DNA of 39,131 nucleotides from CAXBNB01 sp040151475 (GCF_040151475.1 NZ_JBDKWG010000084.1:1-39131); one strand, 5' to 3'. Shown: positions 25,857 through 36,382, numbered from the stretch's first letter. Program-made: numbers and translations. The notes: generated by a model from the letters alone, not told the origin.

Positions 25857-26924
25857 ATGCAATCAGAAAAGTTCTTTTTAAAGACAACCATTTCGAACCG
25901 TTGGCTCTTCGCCGTACTCCTTTTATTTTTATCTGATTTCCAAGGTTTCTGCCAACAAGACTCTATTCCCTTCAGGATCGTTGACAGTAGCTCTAATGAA
26001 AGCATTCAAAATGCTCATGTTTCGAATGCTGATAAGAAAATAATTGCGATTTCAAACAATGATGGATTATTTGAAATCAATGATTCATTAATAAGTACAG
26101 ACAGTCTAGTTGTGAGCTGCATCGGATACCGAAACACTTTTCTGATTTTCTCCAATCTCCTGAAAGAACAAATCATCAAATTAGAAAGAGATACTATAAT
26201 ATTGGATGAGTTAGTAATCCAGCCAATGAGTGCCAAGGAAGTGGTTCTGAAAAGTATAAAGTCTATGGAAAAAAATTATCTCAGCAAAAACCTCACTACC
26301 CGTGGCACTTTTAATTTGCAAATTCGAAAAGACACTATCTTACTTAGATCTTCCAAATCAAAGATTGAAGTTAAATCGAATCCTGGCATCTACAGTCCTA
26401 AAATTTCTTCGCTATCCTATTTGACACAATTGGGCTCATCAGAAATAATAAATAATGAAAGAGAGTTAATTGAAGAGACATTCTTTTTTGATCACATCAT
26501 TCAAGGTCGAGGTTTTTTGAATAAAGAAAACATAGACTCATGGAGATTCACAGTGGAAGGTTATACCTCGTATGAAGAGAAGGAGGTAATTATTATTAAT
26601 GCAAATTTTATTTCTAACGGAAGTGTATTACATTTTGGAAATATGTTTATCAATTTGTCAGATTTTGGGATATTAAAAATAGAATATAAGTACAAGTGGA
26701 AAAAACTAAAACTTAAGCCGACCGATATAGATTCTCTCAGATCCAACCAATCCAGTTGGTCTGGATTCGCATACTATACAAAAACAACTGGTAGTAATAA
26801 ATATGACCTGCTTAACTTGGGGTATATAATCGAAAAAGAAATTTATTATAGGAACACCTCAACATTATACATATTCAAAAAACTAAATGATTATCAAATC
26901 CAAACCGATTTTAATGCAGACTAA
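25857..26924 (+). CDS. carboxypeptidase-regulatory-like domain protein, envelope
   Basis: The 355-residue protein has a signal peptide (cleavage near FCQQDS, about residue 33), then a CarboxypepD_reg-like beta-sandwich (about 38-115: FRIVDSSSNESIQNAHVSNA, ISNNDGLFEIND, VVSCIGYRNTFLI), ending in ERDTIILDELVIQP. The remaining 230 residues have alternating strands of unknown family. There is no barrel, so it is not a transporter. It is followed by the phosphodiesterase gene after eight bases, suggesting an operon. Confidence 0.65.
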   Translation: MQSEKFFLKTTISNRWLFAVLLLFLSDFQGFCQQDSIPFRIVDSSSNESIQNAHVSNADKKIIAISNNDGLFEINDSLISTDSLVVSCIGYRNTFLIFSNLLKEQIIKLERDTIILDELVIQPMSAKEVVLKSIKSMEKNYLSKNLTTRGTFNLQIRKDTILLRSSKSKIEVKSNPGIYSPKISSLSYLTQLGSSEIINNERELIEETFFFDHIIQGRGFLNKENIDSWRFTVEGYTSYEEKEVIIINANFISNGSVLHFGNMFINLSDFGILKIEYKYKWKKLKLKPTDIDSLRSNQSSWSGFAYYTKTTGSNKYDLLNLGYIIEKEIYYRNTSTLYIFKKLNDYQIQTDFNAD

Positions 26925-26932
26925 AACTCATC

Positions 26933-28450
26933 ATGAATAAATTAACACTTCTCAACCTTGCACTGTGTTTTATTTTAACTTCGTGTCACCCTCCTACGGA
27001 AAAACAGAGAATCAGAACGCTTGTAGTCTTCTTTGATGGCCTACGCCCCGATTACATCACTCCGGAAACAATGCCCAATCTTTATGCATTTTCGAAAACT
27101 GGAAGCTACGGCAAGCAACACCATAGCGTTTTTCCAACAGTAACCAGAGTAAACGGATCTTCCTTCTCATCGGGAAGCTACCCAGCGACCAACGGCATCA
27201 TGGGAAATTCTGTTTATTTTCCGAGCGTTGATCAGAAAAATGGACTAAGCACCGGAGATTACAAAAACCTATTTAAAATCAGCGAAGCAACAAATGGCCA
27301 TTTGTTTACAGCGATTTCTTTAGGAGAAATATTGCAACAACAGGGAGAACGAATGATGGTATTCAGTTCAGGCTCTACCGGCCAGGCAATGATGCAAAAT
27401 CATACTGTCAGCGATGGAGCCATTATCAATCCAGATTTAATTTTACCCGAAGATTTTAAAGAAACGGTTTTAAAAGAAATAGGAGCAATACCTGAAGAAG
27501 ATCACCCCAATACAGCCCGACACAAATGGATTACGGATGCATTGATACAATATGGGTTTGCTGAGGATGGCCCGTTGGTTAGTTCCATTTGGTTTTCTGA
27601 TCCTGATGGTACGGCGCACAGTGATGGAATTGGTGCTCCTTCTTCGATGAAATCCATACAAATTGTAGATGCTGAATTTGGAAGGATTTTGAGTTTTTTA
27701 AAGGAGAAAAATCTATTGCCATTTTATAATGTCATCATTTCTGCCGATCACGGATTTGTGACCGATATAGGCAAGGTAGGACTTACAGATTTTTTGATTG
27801 AGAAAGGGCTCAAAAAGAGTAAAGAAAGCGACGATGTGATTATTGTAGGTGGTGCGCTCTATATAAAAGATCATGACCCAATGGTAGTGCAAAATATAGT
27901 CTCAACACTTCAAGCTGAAGATTGGGTTGGACCTATATTCACAGCAGGAAAAAACAAAGGAGACATGAAGGGTAGCATTTCAGGTACACTTTCGTTTGAA
28001 TCCATCCATTGGAACCATACCGAGCGATCAGCAGATATTTTATTGACAGAAAACTGGAACGACAACAAAAACGAACACGGATATGCTGGTACTAGTTTCG
28101 CCAGAGGTATAGCTGGCCATGGTGGAATAAGTCCTTACGAAGTACACATTCCTTTGATAGCAGCCGGACCAAGCTTTAAAAGCAAGACAGAAAGCGAATT
28201 GCCTACTTCCAACGTTGACATCACTCCTACTATTCTTGCCATCCACAACATTCCTATTCCAGCATCAATGGATGGCCGTGTGATAAACGAGTTACTGAAA
28301 GGAACTAAAAATCAAACAGAATCAAAAAAAGAAACCCTCACCACTTCAGCAGAGTACTCAGGAGGTACTTATACCATTACTCTACAAAGATCAATCTTAG
28401 GATCATATCAATATGTAGATTATGCGAAGGTGGTGAGGGTTGGGAAGTGA
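26933..28450 (+). CDS. nucleotide pyrophosphatase/phosphodiesterase, alkaline phosphatase superfamily lipoprotein
   Basis: The 505-residue protein has a lipoprotein signal ending FILTSC (Cys18). The alkaline-phosphatase core carries VVFFDGLRPDYI (metal Asp35), the nucleophile region FPTVTRVNGSSFSSG (Thr71 by comparison with NPP enzymes), GSYPATNGIMGN, WFSDPDGTAHSDG, SADHGF and AGHGGI, which supply the two-zinc ligands. It should cleave phosphodiester or pyrophosphate bonds at the cell envelope. A predicted strand-rich tail of about 70 residues follows. It is co-transcribed with the preceding regulatory-domain gene. Substrate unknown. Confidence 0.85.
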   Translation: MNKLTLLNLALCFILTSCHPPTEKQRIRTLVVFFDGLRPDYITPETMPNLYAFSKTGSYGKQHHSVFPTVTRVNGSSFSSGSYPATNGIMGNSVYFPSVDQKNGLSTGDYKNLFKISEATNGHLFTAISLGEILQQQGERMMVFSSGSTGQAMMQNHTVSDGAIINPDLILPEDFKETVLKEIGAIPEEDHPNTARHKWITDALIQYGFAEDGPLVSSIWFSDPDGTAHSDGIGAPSSMKSIQIVDAEFGRILSFLKEKNLLPFYNVIISADHGFVTDIGKVGLTDFLIEKGLKKSKESDDVIIVGGALYIKDHDPMVVQNIVSTLQAEDWVGPIFTAGKNKGDMKGSISGTLSFESIHWNHTERSADILLTENWNDNKNEHGYAGTSFARGIAGHGGISPYEVHIPLIAAGPSFKSKTESELPTSNVDITPTILAIHNIPIPASMDGRVINELLKGTKNQTESKKETLTTSAEYSGGTYTITLQRSILGSYQYVDYAKVVRVGK

Positions 28451-28649
28451 AATTTTTCTTACAGATGAAGAAAATAACAATTTAAACAAATGGACTGATA
28501 AATATCCCTGAAGCTAGCTGCCGAGGTATTCAACGTAATTTTGTTTTGATGTAAAACCTGCCGCTTTTCAAACTTTTTAGCAGTTTACTCCGATGTAAGG
28601 ATCTAGAAATTCTTTAATTGTCGCAAAGTGACTTTTTTTTCATTTTAAA

Positions 28650-30959
28650 TTATAAAGCCGTCAGTACAACATCTTCCCCCTCTTTTATTTCTATATTCAA
28701 AGTCTTCCCTTTCAATATTTCTTCCTTGCCATTGCCTCTGAGTATCCTGACATCAACATCAGGCCAAGGGTTTTCCAGTAAACAAACCTTTCCTTTCTCA
28801 CTGAAAACCTTGACATATTGGATGATACCGTTTTTTAATTCACTCGACACAAGGAATGCCCCTTTTGTCCTAATCTTAACAAATGTGGCATCATTTTTTT
28901 TTGGCCATACAGGAAATACACGAATTATTTCACCATACCCCATGCACAACATTTCGTTGATCGTATTGGGAACAGTGCTAAAATTTTCAATCCCGTGAGG
29001 GTTGTCCAATTGAAAGCCATTTGGATAGGTATGGTCAATGTATTTATGAAGTTTTGCCAATATGGTATCCGCATTGTAACCCACTCGAACGGCTGCTGGA
29101 AAAAAACTATTGGATCCGTTGGGGTCGATCCAACGTTGCATCACATCTATGGTATTTTTTGCTATCCTTAATAATTCAGTATCACTGTACAATCCTATCT
29201 GACCGGACGGATAAATATGTTGAATACCAAGGGTATTGTTGTCCCACCAATCCGTGCCCTTTTCAGTATACCTGAATACAGTTTTTCCGTTTTTATTCTG
29301 GATCGGGTACTTTGATAGATTGTCAAAAATGTGTTGCCATTTTTCGATCTTGTCCATATCAACTTTTAATTCTTTACTTAAATCAATGGCCAATTCCATC
29401 ACCTTTCTGACAAGCCCTAAAGACAATATAGGGTTCATTGTGCCCACAGTTCCTTCATGTATCGCATCGTTATAGATTACATAGCGGTTATCTTCCAACT
29501 TGAGGTAATGTTCCCAAAAACTTGCCACCCCTTTTACGAAGGGGTAGATTCTTTGTCCATATTCCAGATCATAGGTATAATAAAACTGACTTGCCATATT
29601 TATGAGGCAATATGCGGAATTACTTTTTTGCCCAAAAAATAAGCCCTCATCTTCAACTGAACCCTCGTCGATATAATTGTATCGATGTTTTACCATCAAA
29701 TCATTTTTGCGGGTACTTTCCATTCCTAGAGGTCCAATTCCCACAGGTAACATGATGCCATCCGGTATTCCAGTGATTTTTTTAGAATAGTATTTGCCAC
29801 GCTCCATCATGGCAAGAACAGGGGCATTAAAAGGGTTCGCCTGCTCAATATGGTTAGATGAATACAATCCATAGTATGGAGCAATGTGGTTATAATTCAA
29901 GTGATAGTCACCATTCCAATAAGGACGTTCTTTGGTTATACAAGTTCCAAAAATGGAAGGCGGAAAATCCGGATCTCGACTAAAACAAGCCATGCTGTAG
30001 TTTGACAGATAATATTGTTTTTCAATTACATCATCATTGATATCAATATATGATTTTGACCAGTAATCTTTCCACCACATTTCATGTTCCTTTTCTATGT
30101 CAACGATGTTAGATTCATTGATCCCTGAAACGTTTTCCAAAACTTCCTTAACGCAATCTTTACTTTTAAAATTGCTTGAAAATGTAATGGCAATACTAAC
30201 TTTTTGACTAGGCTCAATACTGAATGTATTTGAAGATGTGCCAAGAATATTAAAGGCACAACTAGCTTTCGAGGCGATATCAACATCCTTTTTAAATCCT
30301 CTGGAAATCCAATATACCCCCTTACTGTTATTTTTTTGTTCTCTTTCATCTTCAAACACCACATCAAAAGGAGGATTATCCGTCATTTCGTCGATACCTG
30401 GCAGAACCAAGCTGACTGTACCACTGATTTTTTTATTTCCTTCACTACTTATTTCGACAATCATGATATCCTGAACAGCAGAGATGTAAGTGGTAAAATT
30501 GACGCTAAAACCGGTTTTGGAAAAACTGGAATAGGTTTTAGCTTCATACAAATCTTGTTCAACTCGATACTCGGCACCTTTCAGTTCAGGTATGTCAATT
30601 TCCAATTTTCCAAGTACAGCTGGGAAACACTGGTTATATGAGGATTTTAATCTCCAAAAATCATTTCTGGCTATATAATAAACTTGCTTTTCAGGTTTTC
30701 CAGATATTGCAATTCCTGTAAATCCATTTCCTAACATAGGAGCATCCACCGAATGTGGTACAGGTATCTTTTTTGGTGGGTCTGAAAACAGTATCTTATG
30801 TTTGCCAATAATTTCTTCATTCTTTAGCTCATTCAGGAAAACTGAATCACGTTGTTCCGTTATTGAATTATCACCAACTTCATAAGCTAATAAGGTATAT
30901 GGCGCAATACAAACTAGTAACCAAGCTAAAATTAGATATTTCATTTTTATTTCTTTCAT
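28650..30959 (-). CDS. GH95-like glycoside hydrolase of PUL2
   Basis: The 769-residue protein has a signal peptide (about 1-25; the ATG at 30944 is an alternative start). The N-terminal beta domain has HSVDAPMLGNGFTGIAISG, the pattern of GH95/GH65-like N-domains. The catalytic alpha/alpha barrel includes WNGDYHLNYNHIAPYYGLYS, IHEGTVGTMNPILSLGLVRK and NTINEMLCMGYGEIIRVFPV, which parallel GH95 positions. The C-terminal beta domain has RTKGAFLVSSELKNGIIQYV. GH95 enzymes release alpha-L-fucose or L-galactose by inversion, but the classical NINxEMNYW motif is not matched, so specificity is open. It is the only enzyme of PUL2, after a 372-base spacer. Confidence 0.7.
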   Translation of the reverse strand: MKEIKMKYLILAWLLVCIAPYTLLAYEVGDNSITEQRDSVFLNELKNEEIIGKHKILFSDPPKKIPVPHSVDAPMLGNGFTGIAISGKPEKQVYYIARNDFWRLKSSYNQCFPAVLGKLEIDIPELKGAEYRVEQDLYEAKTYSSFSKTGFSVNFTTYISAVQDIMIVEISSEGNKKISGTVSLVLPGIDEMTDNPPFDVVFEDEREQKNNSKGVYWISRGFKKDVDIASKASCAFNILGTSSNTFSIEPSQKVSIAITFSSNFKSKDCVKEVLENVSGINESNIVDIEKEHEMWWKDYWSKSYIDINDDVIEKQYYLSNYSMACFSRDPDFPPSIFGTCITKERPYWNGDYHLNYNHIAPYYGLYSSNHIEQANPFNAPVLAMMERGKYYSKKITGIPDGIMLPVGIGPLGMESTRKNDLMVKHRYNYIDEGSVEDEGLFFGQKSNSAYCLINMASQFYYTYDLEYGQRIYPFVKGVASFWEHYLKLEDNRYVIYNDAIHEGTVGTMNPILSLGLVRKVMELAIDLSKELKVDMDKIEKWQHIFDNLSKYPIQNKNGKTVFRYTEKGTDWWDNNTLGIQHIYPSGQIGLYSDTELLRIAKNTIDVMQRWIDPNGSNSFFPAAVRVGYNADTILAKLHKYIDHTYPNGFQLDNPHGIENFSTVPNTINEMLCMGYGEIIRVFPVWPKKNDATFVKIRTKGAFLVSSELKNGIIQYVKVFSEKGKVCLLENPWPDVDVRILRGNGKEEILKGKTLNIEIKEGEDVVLTAL

Positions 30960-31041
30960 TTATACTTTTTAAGACGGATATCATATCCCCTTTTCAGTGA
31001 TTATAGAAACTCATAATAACCGATATTCGAATTTTGAAAAC

Positions 31042-31271
31042 AAAGAAACTGTCCTATCGAAATGAAATGGAGATCTTTTTCTAATATTGTATACCAAATC
31101 ATAAAACACATTAGATGTCTTGGTCAGGAAGATTTCTCCAAAGTAGAAAAGACAGTTTCTTTGGAATTTATTTTATCAAAGTGATTTAATACCCCGACTC
31201 TTTGGGTCTTAAACAACTTTATTTGCGAAGCAAAATCCATAGAATACTCCGAGGCAGAGCCCCGAGGTATT
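31042..31271. repeat. inverted repeats in the PUL2 susD-GH95 spacer
   Basis: AAAGAAACTGTC (31042-31053) has a perfect inverted copy, GACAGTTTCTTT, at 31151-31162. Closer to susD, AATACTCCGAGGC and GCCCCGAGGTATT form an imperfect hairpin at 31243-31271. The latter shares CCGAGGTATT with 28523-28532 near the other end of the GH95 gene. I see no credible gene in the 372 bases. The elements may shape the intercistronic RNA or be mobile remnants. Confidence 0.45.
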
Positions 31272-31331
31272 TTATTCAATTTCATTTTCACTGAAAACAA
31301 TATCTGAATAGCTAGCAAAGGTGAAATCTAC

Positions 31332-32906
31332 CTAAAAATAGTCCGGGTTTTGGACTAAAATACCATTGTTGTTGTTTATCTCAGTTTGAGGTAATGGCCA
31401 ATGGTAGTTCTTTAATTCAAAGTTTTTGGGAATAAGTGCTTCCGATGCTGGTAATGTAAAAAGCTGATCTGCAATTTTCCAGCGTTTACCATCATCATAT
31501 CTGAACCCTTCAAAAGCCAACTCAATTCGTCTCTCATGTCGAATTGCATTCCTCATTTCATCTTTGCTCAGTCCATCAACTAAAGGAGGCATTTTTACAT
31601 CATCTCTGTCCCTTATCATATTGATAGCATCATAAACATCTGAAGTAGGACCATCAATTTCGTTGGTAGATTCAGCATACATTAATAAAACTTCTGCATA
31701 TCGAATTGCCGGCCAATAGCTGCCATTCAAATTTGCATGATAGTTCTGCGCATCAGTAGAAGCTATTGTCTTAAGATAACTATACCCCGTTGGGGAAGGG
31801 GCAGTAAGGGAAAACTCAAAACCATCTTCAAAAACCGCAGTTTGTGTAAACAAGGTATATGCCATACGTGGATCTCGGTTTTTATATACATCTGCTGCAT
31901 CGTATAACGGGTTCAATTCTGAAAATGGTGTACCATCTATAAATTCAAATGAGTTGGCCAAATTGGCATATGGCACTATTCCTCCTCCCGGAGATACGTT
32001 GGCTATATAATTAGCAGCCACACCCCAACCATTAAACATGCTCACAAAATTAGTAGGTGCAGTCCACTTAATTGCGAAAATAAATTCGGGATTACCTTCC
32101 TGCTCCCCAAGCTCATCGACAAACATCGCTCTAAAACCGGGTGCTATACTATAATATTTTTTCGCTATTATTTCCGAAGTAATACTTTTAACTTGTTGCA
32201 TAACATCCTCCTTTGCAGAACCATCATCGTTGTAAGCATCAAAAAGCAAAATCCTACTCTTCAAAGCTTGAGCGGATGTTTTGACCAATTTTCCTGCGCC
32301 AGATGCAAAAGACTTATCCGGCAGATTTGCAATAGCAAAATCTAAATCTGACAATATCTGTATCTTAATTTTTGCAGGATCCACCTTTGGTTGAAACTGG
32401 GTTTCATAAAAAACTGGTTCAAGAGGCATAGGAACAGAACCATAAAATTTATACAGATTAAAGTATCTATTTGCCCTCATAAACTTCACTTCAGCCTCAA
32501 ATTCCTTTATCCAACTTTCAACAGCACCTCCATACTCCGATAATTCTTTAAGAAAAATATTATATCGTGCAATATTTTGATAAGATTCAGTATAAACTAC
32601 ATCAATATAACCTCCGGACAATGAGGTAATCGGTCCCTGAGCTATTGATGTCGCACTATAAAAGGAAGCTTGACCATTATCTGTTAAACAGTCCATAACT
32701 GGATTGGCAGATGAAAACAAGGCTTCCTGAAAAGTTGAATAGCAAGCTGACAATGCCTGATCAAAATCTTCCTTGGATTGATAAAAAACGGCAGATGACA
32801 ATTTATCATTCGGATTTCTATCAAGAAAATCATCAGAACATGAATATATGGATACAATCGCAATGAAAATCACAATTGTACGACCTATTTTATATATAAT
32901 TTTCAT
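31332..32906 (-). CDS. RagB/SusD family glycan-binding outer-membrane lipoprotein
   Basis: The 524-residue protein has a lipoprotein signal ending IVSIYSC (Cys23), then CSDDFLDRNPNDKLSSAVFY, the classic SusD N-terminus. Later come FEAEVKFMRANRYFNLYKFY (TPR-like), RYAEVLLMYAESTNEIDG, IRHERRIELAFEGFRYDDGK and a YHWPLPQTEINNNNG ending. It is shorter than the PUL1 SusD and only distantly similar, so it should bind a different glycan. It follows susC by 18 bases. Confidence 0.95.
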   Translation of the reverse strand: MKIIYKIGRTIVIFIAIVSIYSCSDDFLDRNPNDKLSSAVFYQSKEDFDQALSACYSTFQEALFSSANPVMDCLTDNGQASFYSATSIAQGPITSLSGGYIDVVYTESYQNIARYNIFLKELSEYGGAVESWIKEFEAEVKFMRANRYFNLYKFYGSVPMPLEPVFYETQFQPKVDPAKIKIQILSDLDFAIANLPDKSFASGAGKLVKTSAQALKSRILLFDAYNDDGSAKEDVMQQVKSITSEIIAKKYYSIAPGFRAMFVDELGEQEGNPEFIFAIKWTAPTNFVSMFNGWGVAANYIANVSPGGGIVPYANLANSFEFIDGTPFSELNPLYDAADVYKNRDPRMAYTLFTQTAVFEDGFEFSLTAPSPTGYSYLKTIASTDAQNYHANLNGSYWPAIRYAEVLLMYAESTNEIDGPTSDVYDAINMIRDRDDVKMPPLVDGLSKDEMRNAIRHERRIELAFEGFRYDDGKRWKIADQLFTLPASEALIPKNFELKNYHWPLPQTEINNNNGILVQNPDYF

Positions 32907-32924
32907 AATTTAATAATTTTAATC

Positions 32925-35900
32925 TTAAAATATTACATTAAAACCGAAAGACACCACTTTGTTCATAGGGTAACTAACATACCTACCACTAGTCACGGAT
33001 CTTTCAGGATCTGAACCTTCATATTTAGTGCTTGTCAACAAATTATCACCTGCGAAATAAATCCGCATTTTCTGAAGACCCAATTTATTGAGCCAAGTGT
33101 TAGGCAATGTGTAACCTATTTGTAAGGTTTTTAATCTAAGATATGAGTTGTCTTTTAAGAAATAAGTTGAATTCTTACTGTAAGAGAGAGGATCACCAAG
33201 CATTACCTCAGTTGTTGATTGGTTTTCAGGAGTCCAAGCTTGTGAAAGTTGCTTTTTAGTTGGAGCAGTGTGTTGTATGTATGGTTGTAAACCCCAACCT
33301 GTAGCATACATTCGAGAACCTTGCACCCCTTGGAAAAGGATATAGGTATCAAAATTTTTCCATTCAGCACCCAACCTGACTCCATAAGTAAAATCTGGGA
33401 AAGCTCCTTTCTCCATTGGAACTCTATCATTGTTGTCAATTATACCATCTTCATTGACATCCTTATACTTCAATGTACCAGGTTGGGTGTTATCGCCAAA
33501 TTGTTTTGGGGAACTGTTAATTTCGTCCATAGATTGGAAAATACCTTCAACCTGTAACAGGTTGAAGGTATTCCAAGGTCTGCCTTCCTCCCTGATATAT
33601 GCACCTGACAATTGTGGTGTACCAAACTTGGTCAATTTGTTTTTAAATGTATTGAAAATTAAACCTACATTCCACCTCAGGTTCTCTAATGAACCACTTT
33701 TAACAGTGCCACTATAGGTCAAATCAAGATCTATTCCAATATTTTGCATCTCTCCTGAGTTGACTACCGGAGCAGATAACCCCACAAGGGCATTAACTTG
33801 GGCAGACCGCAAGATATCAGTCGTGTACTTCTTATATGCATCAATGGTCAAGGACAAATTGTCAAAAAAAGTGACGTCCAACCCTAAATTTGTAGTGGTA
33901 GTTTTTTCCCAGATCAAATTATTATTGTTCAACGAAGTTTGGGCAACACCTGTTGATGAATTACTACCATCAAAAGGATACGACCCTGTGTAACTCAATA
34001 TCGCTTGATATGGATAAACACCAATATTCTGATTTCCAAGCAGACCCCATGAACCTCTTAATTTCAGAAAATTCAACCATAATTTTGATTCCCCCATAAA
34101 TGCCTCTTCACTTAAAACCCATCCGGCGGAGAAAGATGGGAAGACCCCCCATCGTTTTTCGTTGGATAACCTTGACGTACCATCATATCTAACATTTGCT
34201 TCAAAAAGGTATTTATTTTTAAAATTATAATTAACCCTTCCAAAAAGGGAAGCGATCGCCCATTCCGAGCTATTTCCACTGTTTATCTGAGAACTCGAAG
34301 ATCCTGCATCTAACTCAGTTGTTTCATTAGACGTATATTGGTTTCTTTGTGCCGAGATATAATTTGAATGGGAATCTTCATATGAAGTTCCAACCATTAA
34401 TCCTAATTCATGTTCTCCGATTGATTTGGAATAATTCAAGTAAGAATAAAAGTTCTTGTAAACATCTATAGTCATTTCTTGAATCAAATAAGATGGATTT
34501 TTATAAACAGTTAATGCACTGGCATCTCTGTATAAACGTAATGTTTCCGGCTGGCCAGAGTGAACCTTATTATCAAAGAATTTTCCCGAAAAAGCTGCTT
34601 TTGTATACCAATTCAAACCTTTAATTATTTCAAAATTGGACCATAACTGACCTGTGCCCACCCAATTTTTGTTGTAGCTTCCATCAAACTTTTTTGTTTG
34701 GAAATAAGGATTCCAGTTTGGTCCCTCAAAATCATAACTACTTCTTGTGAAAAATGGACTTCCATCTGCCACAGTTGGCTCATACAATGGCATTTGGGTA
34801 AACATGGTTAAGTAAAAGTTCTCAGCATCTATATTGCTTGAAGACCAAGTTGGAGTTCCAACGGTATTTCCCGTTTTAAAATTTAGAATAGCACCAGTCT
34901 TGAACTTTTTGCTGATTTCAGATGTAATATTAAGTCTGGTGTCAAATTTCTTATAGCCATATGACTTGAGCGTACCCTTTTCATCTGTATATCCCAATGT
35001 AAGGTTAAATCTTGTCTTATTTCCCCCTTTTATACTTAGAGCGTGTATGGTTCTAGGCGCAGGATCAATCATAAAATCAAACCAATCAAAATTAGGGTAC
35101 AAATGCCTGTCTGTTGCATTTTCATATTTATCGATTTCCGATTGAGGATACATTCGTTCAGGTCGTGGAGTCCCATAATTCGAATTAATCACATTGGTGT
35201 TCCATCCTCTCATAAAATCAGCTGAATTTGTTACCAGATCGGGTAAGCTTGTGGGAGATTGAACAGAAAAATTGAAATCATATCCAACACTTATTTTTCC
35301 ATCTGCACTCTTTCCATCTTTGGTTGTTACCAAGATGACACCATTTGCACCTCTTGAACCATATATCGAAGCGGATGCAGCATCTTTCAACACAGAAACT
35401 GATTTAATGCTGCTTGGATTTATTCCATAAAGGCTTCCAGGAATACCATCAATAAGTACTAGCGGTGCTGAACCTGCACTACTAAATGTACCTTGCCCTC
35501 TAATGGCGATATTTTCTCCTCCTTCACGAGGCTGCCCATTTACTGCTGTAATGTTCACACCTGCAAGCACTCCTTGTAACATTGAGACAGCATTCGTAAC
35601 AGGTCTTTTGGTCAAGACTTCCCCATCGACCATAGCAACAGATCCTGTTAAGTTTACTTTCTTTTGACTACCATACCCCACAACTACCACTTCTTCGAGT
35701 TGTTCAGCATCCAATTGCATCTGTATATCTATAACGCTCTTTGCACCAATCAAAATTTCCTGAGTAGCATAACCTACAAAAGAAATGGTCAAAATAGCAG
35801 ATTCCTGAGCTTTCAATTTGTAATTTCCATCTACATCAGTCGTTGTTCCTGAAGAGGTTCCTTTTACTACCACCGATGCACCAGGTAATCCCTCACCATT

Positions 35901-36335
35901 TTCATCGGTGATTTTACCAGATATGTCAACATCTTGTATTGAAAAATATTCAGTGATGACTTCTTGATATTCTTCGATTTTACCCACATGAATATTGCCG
36001 TTGACTCTTCTGAATTTCAGATTCGCTTTTTTGGATAAGGTTCTGAGCACATCCTCCATGGAAGCTTCCGTAATGCTAACATTGATGTTTTTATTAGCAT
36101 TTATCTCCCCGTCATGAAAATTGAACTTAAAGCCTGTCTTTTTGTTTAAATCGGAAAACACTTTTTTAAGCTTGGTATTTTCCCAATTGACGCTCAATCG
36201 AATGTCTTTTAAACTTTCGGTTTGAGCATTTCCTACCTCAGCAAACAAAAGGCTGAAGCACAAAACCTGTAAAAATATACCGTAAATGGCGTACTTTGAC
36301 ATGATAATAATTTGCCGTAAAACTTTTAAATACAT
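32925..36335 (-). CDS. SusC/RagA family TonB-linked outer-membrane transporter with STN signalling domain
   Basis: The 1136-residue protein starts at an ATG at 36335 with a signal peptide to about residue 38 (GNAQ). An STN domain (about 54-117, KKVFSDLNKKTGFKFNFHDG) and a carboxypeptidase-D regulatory-like domain (137-210, ISGKITDENGEGLPGASVVV) precede the plug (VVVGYGSQKKVNLTGSVAMV, SVSVLKDAASASIYGSRGAN) and barrel, which ends in a hydrophobic strand with Phe. It is closely related to the PUL1 SusC in the N-terminal 250 residues and diverges in the barrel. It should import oligosaccharides with the SusD at 31332 and signal to FecR at 36464. Confidence 0.95.
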   Translation of the reverse strand: MYLKVLRQIIIMSKYAIYGIFLQVLCFSLLFAEVGNAQTESLKDIRLSVNWENTKLKKVFSDLNKKTGFKFNFHDGEINANKNINVSITEASMEDVLRTLSKKANLKFRRVNGNIHVGKIEEYQEVITEYFSIQDVDISGKITDENGEGLPGASVVVKGTSSGTTTDVDGNYKLKAQESAILTISFVGYATQEILIGAKSVIDIQMQLDAEQLEEVVVVGYGSQKKVNLTGSVAMVDGEVLTKRPVTNAVSMLQGVLAGVNITAVNGQPREGGENIAIRGQGTFSSAGSAPLVLIDGIPGSLYGINPSSIKSVSVLKDAASASIYGSRGANGVILVTTKDGKSADGKISVGYDFNFSVQSPTSLPDLVTNSADFMRGWNTNVINSNYGTPRPERMYPQSEIDKYENATDRHLYPNFDWFDFMIDPAPRTIHALSIKGGNKTRFNLTLGYTDEKGTLKSYGYKKFDTRLNITSEISKKFKTGAILNFKTGNTVGTPTWSSSNIDAENFYLTMFTQMPLYEPTVADGSPFFTRSSYDFEGPNWNPYFQTKKFDGSYNKNWVGTGQLWSNFEIIKGLNWYTKAAFSGKFFDNKVHSGQPETLRLYRDASALTVYKNPSYLIQEMTIDVYKNFYSYLNYSKSIGEHELGLMVGTSYEDSHSNYISAQRNQYTSNETTELDAGSSSSQINSGNSSEWAIASLFGRVNYNFKNKYLFEANVRYDGTSRLSNEKRWGVFPSFSAGWVLSEEAFMGESKLWLNFLKLRGSWGLLGNQNIGVYPYQAILSYTGSYPFDGSNSSTGVAQTSLNNNNLIWEKTTTTNLGLDVTFFDNLSLTIDAYKKYTTDILRSAQVNALVGLSAPVVNSGEMQNIGIDLDLTYSGTVKSGSLENLRWNVGLIFNTFKNKLTKFGTPQLSGAYIREEGRPWNTFNLLQVEGIFQSMDEINSSPKQFGDNTQPGTLKYKDVNEDGIIDNNDRVPMEKGAFPDFTYGVRLGAEWKNFDTYILFQGVQGSRMYATGWGLQPYIQHTAPTKKQLSQAWTPENQSTTEVMLGDPLSYSKNSTYFLKDNSYLRLKTLQIGYTLPNTWLNKLGLQKMRIYFAGDNLLTSTKYEGSDPERSVTSGRYVSYPMNKVVSFGFNVIF

Positions 36336-36382
36336 AATTTTGGTATGTTAAGTGAACATTTTTTACTTAATGATTTTTATTT

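Noticed and set aside
31124..31318. 64-codon minus-strand open frame between susD and the GH95-like gene
   Set aside because: It runs through the imperfect hairpin and repeat sequences, has no family resemblance and no clear start signal.
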